Source: Haloarchaeobius sp. HME9146
Lineage (GTDB): Archaea > Halobacteriota > Halobacteria > Halobacteriales > Natrialbaceae
Reading direction: 5' to 3'
Assembly (NCBI RefSeq): GCF_025399835.1
Contig: NZ_JAODVR010000001.1
Span: 682,001 to 746,000, forward strand
DNA length: 64,000 nucleotides
Positions 58,966 to 64,000 of this stretch are shown here, piece by piece (position 1 is the first letter of the stretch; every line of letters begins with the position of its first letter). A model generated the notes under the pieces. That model was not told where the DNA came from. It worked only from the letters and a program-made list of their open reading frames with translations, and did no database searches. Both the position numbers and the translations under genes were made by a program.

Positions 58966-60543
58966 ATGACGCGCGATTCCGAGTCGTCGACACCCGACGA
59001 CGAGCTGGTTCCGGACGGTGGCGAGACGGCAGCCGAGGGAGCCGACGAGGTCGCACTCGACCCGTGGGGCTCCTCGACCGTCTCCGACTACCGCAAGCTG
59101 TTCGACGAGTTCGGTATCGAGGAGTTCGACGAGGTCCTCCCCGAAGTACCGAACCCCCACTACCTGATGCGCCGCGGGGTCATCTTCGGCCACCGCGACT
59201 ACCGCCCCGTGGCGGAGGCGATGCGCGAGGGCGAGCCGTGGGCCGTCTTGTCGGGATTCATGCCGACGGGGGACCCGCACATCGGGCACAAGCTGGTGTT
59301 CGACGAGATAATCTGGCACCAGCAGCAGGGCGGCGAGGCGTACGGCCTCATCGCTGACCTGGAGGCCCACAGCGCCCGCGGGCTGACGTGGGACGAGATC
59401 GACGAGCACTCGCGTGACTACATCCTGAGCCTGCTCGCGCTCGGGTTCGACCCCGAGGAGGGCGAACTCTACCGGCAGTCCGATAACCGGGAGCTGCAGG
59501 ACCTCGCGTTCGAGCTGGGCATCGAGGCGAACTACTCCGAGCTGCAGGCTATCTACGGCTTCGACGGCGAGACCGACGTGAGCCACATGCAGAGCGTCGT
59601 CACGCAGATGGCGGACATCCTCTACCCGCAACTCGACGAGCCCAAGCCCACCGTGATTCCGGTCGGGCCGGACCAGGACCCGCACATGCGCCTGGCGCGC
59701 GACCTCGCGACCCGGATGCGCTTCTTCAAGGTCTCGAAGGCGTACGCGAGCTTCGAGGCGGACGACGACGAGCGCGAACTCATCGCGGCGGCCTACGCGG
59801 CCCTCGCCGACGAGGCACCCGAGGGGGAGCCGGTCCGGTGTGAGGACGGTGCGGCGTGGCTGCGCGAGCACACGCCCGAGCCGGCGGACGCCCGCGATGC
59901 GGCGGTCAAGAAGCTCGATTCGGCCGGGAAGGAGCCGCTTCGCCCGCGGACTCGCTTCTTCGACCGGCAGGCGACCGACGAGGCGTTCGAGGCGCTCATC
60001 GACGCGGTCGAGGGCGAGAAGCGCGTCTACGAGGGGCACATCGACGCGTTCGACCTCGAACGCGGTGAGGCCGAGGAGCTGGCGAGACAGGTCGAGGTCG
60101 ACCACGGCGGCTACGGCTTCATGGCTCCGTCCTCGATCTACCACCGGTTCATGACCGGGCTCACCGGCGGGAAGATGTCCTCGTCGGTCCCGGCGAGCCA
60201 CATCTCGCTGCTCGACGACCCCGAGGACGGCTACGACAAGGTGAAATCGGCGACGACTGGCGGGCGCGAGACGGCCGAAGAACAGCGCGAGAAGGGCGGC
60301 GAGGCCGACAAGTGCCCGGTGTACGAACTGTACGCCTACCTGCTCGCGGGCGACGACGACGAGTTCGCGACCGAGGTGTACGAGGAGTGCGTCGGCGGCG
60401 AGCGCCTCTGTGGTGGCTGCAAGGAACAGGCGGCCGAACTCATGGAGGAGTTCCTCGAGGAGCACCAGGAGAAGCGCGAAGAGGTCGCCGAGCACCTGGA
60501 CGACCTCGACATCGACCTGGACTCGGACCGCAAGCACGCCTGA
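58966..60543 (+). CDS. trpS: Tryptophan--tRNA ligase, haloarchaeal type (TrpRS 2)
   Basis: A 525-residue TrpRS, probably the housekeeping copy because it neighbours endA. HIGH motif: SGFMPTGDPHIGHKLVFDEI; KMSKS motif: TGGKMSSSVPASH. VGPDQDPHMRLARDLATRM is the class Ic core. Compared with TrpRS 1 it has a long acidic N terminus (about 1-45), an insertion of about 80 residues (about 265-345), and a C-terminal Cys cluster (CVGGERLCGGCKEQA). The two TrpRS share the fold but little else. Start ATG 58966. Confidence 0.92.
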   Translation: MTRDSESSTPDDELVPDGGETAAEGADEVALDPWGSSTVSDYRKLFDEFGIEEFDEVLPEVPNPHYLMRRGVIFGHRDYRPVAEAMREGEPWAVLSGFMPTGDPHIGHKLVFDEIIWHQQQGGEAYGLIADLEAHSARGLTWDEIDEHSRDYILSLLALGFDPEEGELYRQSDNRELQDLAFELGIEANYSELQAIYGFDGETDVSHMQSVVTQMADILYPQLDEPKPTVIPVGPDQDPHMRLARDLATRMRFFKVSKAYASFEADDDERELIAAAYAALADEAPEGEPVRCEDGAAWLREHTPEPADARDAAVKKLDSAGKEPLRPRTRFFDRQATDEAFEALIDAVEGEKRVYEGHIDAFDLERGEAEELARQVEVDHGGYGFMAPSSIYHRFMTGLTGGKMSSSVPASHISLLDDPEDGYDKVKSATTGGRETAEEQREKGGEADKCPVYELYAYLLAGDDDEFATEVYEECVGGERLCGGCKEQAAELMEEFLEEHQEKREEVAEHLDDLDIDLDSDRKHA

Positions 60544-60647
60544 GACACGACCTGTTCGATTTCTATCTGTTTTCACCCGCGCTCGAAAGTGCCAACAGAA
60601 CGTCCAGAACTGGACACATGATGCTCCTTTCACATCTTCCAGAGGTA

Positions 60648-60656
60648 GATTTAACC
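60648..60656 (+). promoter_or_regulatory. TATA-like box of the acidic unknown gene
   Basis: GATTTAACC is centred about 29 nt before the ATG at 60681: leaderless geometry. Confidence 0.55.
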
Positions 60657-60680
60657 CGCTCGTGATACATCTGCAGGTAG

Positions 60681-62417
60681 ATGGATTTCCGGTCGAGTCG
60701 CGATTCCGACGACGTCCGTGACGTGGTCGTCTGTGCGGACGTGCTGGGTGGGTTCGGTGTCTCGACCGACGCGGTTCGCCAGCAGGAGGACGTCCCGGGT
60801 CGGGCGCTGGAGGACATCATCGCGGACTCGCTCGACGGCTCCGAACATCCCGCTGAGTTCGTCCGCCGGACCATCGTCCGGTCTGACCGCGGTATCGACG
60901 CGCCGGCACGCCACTGGCGGCACGCGCCACAGGTCCAGCTCTCGGCGGTGTTCGAGGCGCTCGACTGGGCGGCGGAGCTCCGTGACGCCCACGGCCGCCG
61001 GCTCGACGAGGAGGGGTTCGCGGACCTCCCGTGGACGATCTCGCTCACGGACGCGAACGGCATCACCCGTGAGGCACCCTTCGAGTACCCGGACACCCCG
61101 CTGGGTGACGACAACTACCCGGCGCTCATCCACGCGGTGAACACCCGGCTGCTGTACGGCCTCGGCGTCGAGTTCGTCCAGCTTTCGGAGGGGACCGACC
61201 GCTGGCGCTTCGCCCTGGTCGAGACGGACGAACTCGCCCGGCTGCGCGACCAGTTCGGCCTCCGAGTGACCGTGTTCGACCGACCGCTCCTCTCGGCTCC
61301 CCAGCCCCCGGCGTACCTGCCCGAGAAGGGCGGTGACGTGCCCCTGCCGGACTGGGTGACGGCAGGTGACGAGGGGCCACGGCTCGGTCGCGACCGGGCC
61401 GACACCGCCGACGTGGTCTCGTCGGTGGAGACCGACGTGGACGCGGTCCTCGAGGAGAGCGGGGCGTCCGAGACGGCGGACGAGTCGGACCACGAATCGG
61501 CCGCTCCGTTCATCGACTTCGTGGAGTCGGACCCCGCACAGGAACCAGTGGACGAGTCCGAACCCGAGCCGGAGGATGGTGTCGGGCTGGAGCCGGAACC
61601 GGAGGGTGGTGCCGGGCTGGAGCCGGAGCCGGCACCCGAGGGTGAACCGGGAGCGCTAGAACCGAGCGCGGATGCCGGGGAGGGCAGCGACTCCTTCTGG
61701 GACGACACGGGTGACTGGGTGCTGGAACCGGTCACGAGCGAGGCCTCGGTGGGGAGAGACGACGAGGGAGACGGTGGGATAGCGGACGAAAGAGACGGCG
61801 GGATAGTGGGCGAGGTGGACGCTGAGGTAGCGGACGAGGTAGACGCCGAGCTCGCGGACGAGACGGACGACGGGGCAGCCGACGCGCTCGCGGACGAGAG
61901 CACAGTCGACCCGGAATCTGGTGACAGTTCGGCCGACGACGGCGGGCTGGAACTCCTCGGGGGCGGCCCGTCGGTGTCGCGTCAGTCCTCCTCCCCGTCG
62001 GACGACCCGCTCGACGACCTGTTCGACTCGGTCGAGGAGAGCGCGGCGACCGGGTCGGCGGGCCGGACCGACCCCGAGTACGACGGGTTCGACGCCGACG
62101 ACCTCGCGGACTTCAAGCGCGGTGCGCGCAAGGACCGTGTCGAGAACAACTCGTTCGGCGTGGGCGTCGAGACCCCGACCGAAGACGACCGGCTCGCGGC
62201 CTACGGGGCGGCCATCGACGCGGGTGGTAACCTCTCGGTCCGGGGACTGCTCGACGACGACACCTTCGTTCCGACGTTCCCGGCGGCCGACCAGGACGAG
62301 GTTCGCATCGCCTACGACGACGGGTGCGACCTCGACGCGCCGCCTGCCGCCGAGATAGAGACCGACGAGGGGTTCGTCTGGGTGAACGCGGACGGGCTCT
62401 CACTGGACGACGACTGA
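60681..62417 (+). CDS. Large acidic haloarchaeal protein, function unknown
   Basis: 578 residues. The N-terminal domain (about 1-230) is globular, with DVVVCADVLGGFGVSTDAVRQ and WTISLTDANGITREAPFEYPDTPLG. The middle (about 245-440) is disordered and extremely acidic, with repeated EPEPEGG and EVADEVDAE blocks. A C-terminal domain (about 455-578) has DDLADFKRGARKDRVENNSFGVGVE and ends WVNADGLSLDDD. No enzymatic motif is seen. It looks like a conserved haloarchaeal DUF protein with two folded ends joined by a long charged linker. Confidence 0.75.
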   Translation: MDFRSSRDSDDVRDVVVCADVLGGFGVSTDAVRQQEDVPGRALEDIIADSLDGSEHPAEFVRRTIVRSDRGIDAPARHWRHAPQVQLSAVFEALDWAAELRDAHGRRLDEEGFADLPWTISLTDANGITREAPFEYPDTPLGDDNYPALIHAVNTRLLYGLGVEFVQLSEGTDRWRFALVETDELARLRDQFGLRVTVFDRPLLSAPQPPAYLPEKGGDVPLPDWVTAGDEGPRLGRDRADTADVVSSVETDVDAVLEESGASETADESDHESAAPFIDFVESDPAQEPVDESEPEPEDGVGLEPEPEGGAGLEPEPAPEGEPGALEPSADAGEGSDSFWDDTGDWVLEPVTSEASVGRDDEGDGGIADERDGGIVGEVDAEVADEVDAELADETDDGAADALADESTVDPESGDSSADDGGLELLGGGPSVSRQSSSPSDDPLDDLFDSVEESAATGSAGRTDPEYDGFDADDLADFKRGARKDRVENNSFGVGVETPTEDDRLAAYGAAIDAGGNLSVRGLLDDDTFVPTFPAADQDEVRIAYDDGCDLDAPPAAEIETDEGFVWVNADGLSLDDD

Positions 62418-62428
62418 CTCGCGGGCGC

Positions 62429-63139
62429 TCACTTCGGGACGGCGACACAGGGCGTGTCCCGGCCGACGAAGGAGTGGTGTCTCGCACCGACGAGCGCCCA
62501 GTAGTCGCGGGGGCGGGTCCCGAGCAGGTCCTCGATGTGCCGGTACGACAGCAGGTTGTCGCCCTCGACCACGTGCCGGAACAGCTCCCGGCGTGCGCCC
62601 GTGAACTCGCGGTCGAACCGGGTGTGGGTGTAGCGGTTGGGATAGTTGAAGACGAGCTGGCCGCCCGGCCGCACGTGGTCGTACATGGCCCGGACGGCTG
62701 TCTCGGCGTCGTCGACGAAGTAGAGCGTGGCCATGCAGTACACCAGGTCGAAGGTCCGGCCGGTACCGAGCTCGGGAAGGGCATCGACGGCGAAGTGAAC
62801 GTTGTGGAAGCCGAGTTCGTCGGCCAGCCGGCGGTTGTCCTCGATGACGGACGCGGAGACGTCGTAGCCGTAGAACTCGGTGTCGGGGTAGCGGACCGCG
62901 AGTTCGAACAGGTCGACGGCGGGACCACAGCCGACCGAGGCGACCGAGGCGGGCCCGCCGAGGGTGCGCTCCGCGCTCGGTGGCCAGTGACGGTCGATGA
63001 AGCGGGCCAGCAGGCCGGGCATCGCCTCGCGGCCGATGTAGGCCACGCGGTCGTAGTCACCGGTCGAGTAGAAATCCTCCCAGCGTGTGGCCGCCCCCGG
63101 GTCGGCCCACGTCGCGTCGGTGATGGCGTTCTCGGACAT
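62429..63139 (-). CDS. Class I SAM methyltransferase, paralog 1
   Basis: 236 residues with a Rossmann methyltransferase fold: motif I ASVGCGPAVDLFELA, the acidic loop FYGYDVSASVIEDN, post-motif II ALPELGTGRTFDLVYCMATLYFVDD, and VRPGGQLVFNYPNRYTHT. The substrate is unknown. It shares its whole layout and the CMATLYFVDD and VFNYPNR blocks with the next gene (63209-63862), so the two are tandem duplicates. It converges on the acidic unknown gene with 11 bp between the stops. Start ATG 63139. Confidence 0.85.
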   Translation of the reverse strand: MSENAITDATWADPGAATRWEDFYSTGDYDRVAYIGREAMPGLLARFIDRHWPPSAERTLGGPASVASVGCGPAVDLFELAVRYPDTEFYGYDVSASVIEDNRRLADELGFHNVHFAVDALPELGTGRTFDLVYCMATLYFVDDAETAVRAMYDHVRPGGQLVFNYPNRYTHTRFDREFTGARRELFRHVVEGDNLLSYRHIEDLLGTRPRDYWALVGARHHSFVGRDTPCVAVPK

Positions 63140-63208
63140 ACTACTCTGAATGCGACGATCAGTGATAACGGGACACCGGGAGTGCGGGAGTCCCGCCAGG
63201 GAAGGAGA

Positions 63209-63862
63209 TTACGCGGGTGCCGGTTTCCGGACGAACACCGCGGGACTGCGCCGGGTCGCGTAGGTTTCGTCGCGAGCACCGACGGCCGTCCAGTAGCTCC
63301 GTGGGCGGCGGCCGAGGACGGCCTCGATGGCGTCGTAACTGAGCAGGTTCTCACCGCGGGCGACGCGCTCGAACGCCTCGCGCTTGTGTTCGGGTGCCTC
63401 CTCGCGGACCCACGTCCGGGTGTGGCGGTTCGGGTAGTTGAAGACGAGGTGGCCGCCGGGGGCCACGGTGTCGTAGAGTTCGGCGAGGGCGCGCTCGACG
63501 TCGTCGACGAAGTAGAGGGTCGCCATGCAGTAGACCAGGTCGAACTCGCGGTCGATGGCGAGGTCGGGGAGCGAGTCGACGGCGAAGTGGACGTTCGACA
63601 GGCCCGCCTCGGCGGCGTGTTCGCGGTTCGCCTCGACCACCGACGGGGCCAGGTCGTAGCCGTAGAACTCGGTCTGGGGGTAGCGTGGAGCGAGCTCGAA
63701 GTCGACGAGGGCCGGGCCACAGCCCACGTCAGCGACCGTGTCGGGGACGCCGACGCGCTCGATGAACGTCTCGAGGTGTGCCGGCATGTCGTCGCCGCCG
63801 ACGTAGGCCCCGCGGTCCCAGTCCGTGGCGGCGTAGAAGTCCGCTTCCCAGTCGAAGGGCAT
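63209..63862 (-). CDS. Class I SAM methyltransferase, paralog 2
   Basis: 217 residues, with motif I ADVGCGPALVDFELA, FYGYDLAPSVVEAN, FDLVYCMATLYFVDD and GGHLVFNYPNRHTRTW. Over half of the positions look identical to paralog 1, indicating a fairly recent duplication with changed tails (here RRSPAVFVRKPAPA). Substrate unknown. The ATG at 63862 (MPFDWEADFYAA) is preferred over an upstream in-frame codon because that extension overlaps the 27-bp repeats. The gap to paralog 1 is 69 bp. Confidence 0.85.
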   Translation of the reverse strand: MPFDWEADFYAATDWDRGAYVGGDDMPAHLETFIERVGVPDTVADVGCGPALVDFELAPRYPQTEFYGYDLAPSVVEANREHAAEAGLSNVHFAVDSLPDLAIDREFDLVYCMATLYFVDDVERALAELYDTVAPGGHLVFNYPNRHTRTWVREEAPEHKREAFERVARGENLLSYDAIEAVLGRRPRSYWTAVGARDETYATRRSPAVFVRKPAPA

Positions 63863-63876
63863 GCGTAGCCATGACA

Positions 63877-63957
63877 GAGCGGGGCGCAATAGCGTTGCGG
63901 TCAGAGCAGGGACCAATAGCATTGTGGTCAGCTCGGGGCGCGATAGCCTTGCAGTCG
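63877..63957. repeat. Three 27-bp tandem repeats upstream of a methyltransferase gene
   Basis: Units at 63877-63903, 63904-63930 and 63931-63957 follow each other without a gap. They share the pattern GAGCnGGGnnCAATAGCnTTGnnGTCA with a few substitutions. In the first two units the centre forms a small inverted repeat (CAATAGCATTG in unit 2). The array lies 15-95 bp upstream of the paralog 2 start, where operator sites for a repeat-binding regulator would be expected. The remaining bases to 64000 hold no feature I can name. Confidence 0.65.
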
Positions 63958-64000
63958 GGTCCTATCCAGGGTCTTTCGACACTGTTGGCTATCCGTCTTG

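Noticed and set aside
63877-63957. Tandem 27-bp units considered as a CRISPR array
   Set aside because: Units abut with no spacers and no cas genes are nearby.

Overview
The window is chromosomal DNA from a halophilic archaeon of the class Halobacteria. The evidence is high GC with a strong G/C third-position bias, very acidic predicted proteins, archaeal information-processing genes (Hjc, TBP, RFC small subunit, aIF1A, Rio1, Dim2/KH, thermosome, EndA, Trm-G10), halocyanin-type Tat lipoproteins, and many promoters with a TATA-like box 26-30 nt before the start codon, which is the geometry of leaderless haloarchaeal mRNA. I see no rRNA, tRNA, CRISPR array, phage module or intact transposase.

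Layout. 1-510: end of an unknown gene and a halocyanin remnant. 0.5-12.4 kb: hjc, a membrane coiled-coil protein, ahcY, a sensor kinase, an Asn/Thr-rich surface protein, an adenosine-type deaminase, a SpoIIM-like protein, hisG, two small membrane proteins and tbp. 12.4-23.2 kb: trmG10, a thioesterase, an RFC small subunit, a DUF4382 lipoprotein, rnz, a rhodanese-like protein, a DUF460 protein, an SDR in a patch that may carry insertion-sequence scars, a HIT protein and ccdA. 23.3-31.2 kb: aIF1A, rio1 (frameshifted), a cassette of trpS1, a winged-helix regulator and an MFS exporter, then dim2 and a thermosome subunit. 31.4-43.5 kb: CBS protein, Tat lipoprotein, alanine dehydrogenase/ornithine cyclodeaminase, two divergent leucyl-tRNA synthetases (one archaeal, one bacterial type), Hsp20, a regulator/membrane protein pair, halocyanin and pheA. 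43.6-50 kb: a pdhABC-lpdA operon and lipA. 50-64 kb: MATE exporter, Hel308-like helicase, HAD phosphatase, zinc-ribbon protein, REC-GAF protein, endA-trpS2, an acidic unknown protein and two paralogous methyltransferases preceded by 27-bp tandem repeats.

Functional links. ahcY and the deaminase both act on adenosine-type products of SAM chemistry. pdhABC-lpdA needs the lipoate made by LipA. EndA splices intron-containing tRNAs, classically haloarchaeal tRNA-Trp, and its neighbour is the TrpRS that charges that tRNA. aIF1A, Rio1 and Dim2 serve translation initiation and small-subunit maturation.

The most interesting signal lies before trpS1. A promoter at -27 points at the ATG of a 25-codon reading frame that contains Trp-Arg-Trp. 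Those Trp codons sit in the loop of a perfect 10-bp hairpin. Its arms, and the Trp codons themselves, have alternative complementary partners further down the leader. This is the architecture of a ribosome-mediated tryptophan attenuator in front of a second, eukaryote-like TrpRS, linked to a regulator and an exporter with a three-half-site operator. It would be an unusual regulatory system for an archaeon. Other notable signals are an X-XXY-YYZ heptamer exactly at the rio1 frameshift, a dispersed ~100-bp repeat present three times, and a bacterial-type LeuRS that seems to carry an archaeal-type tail.
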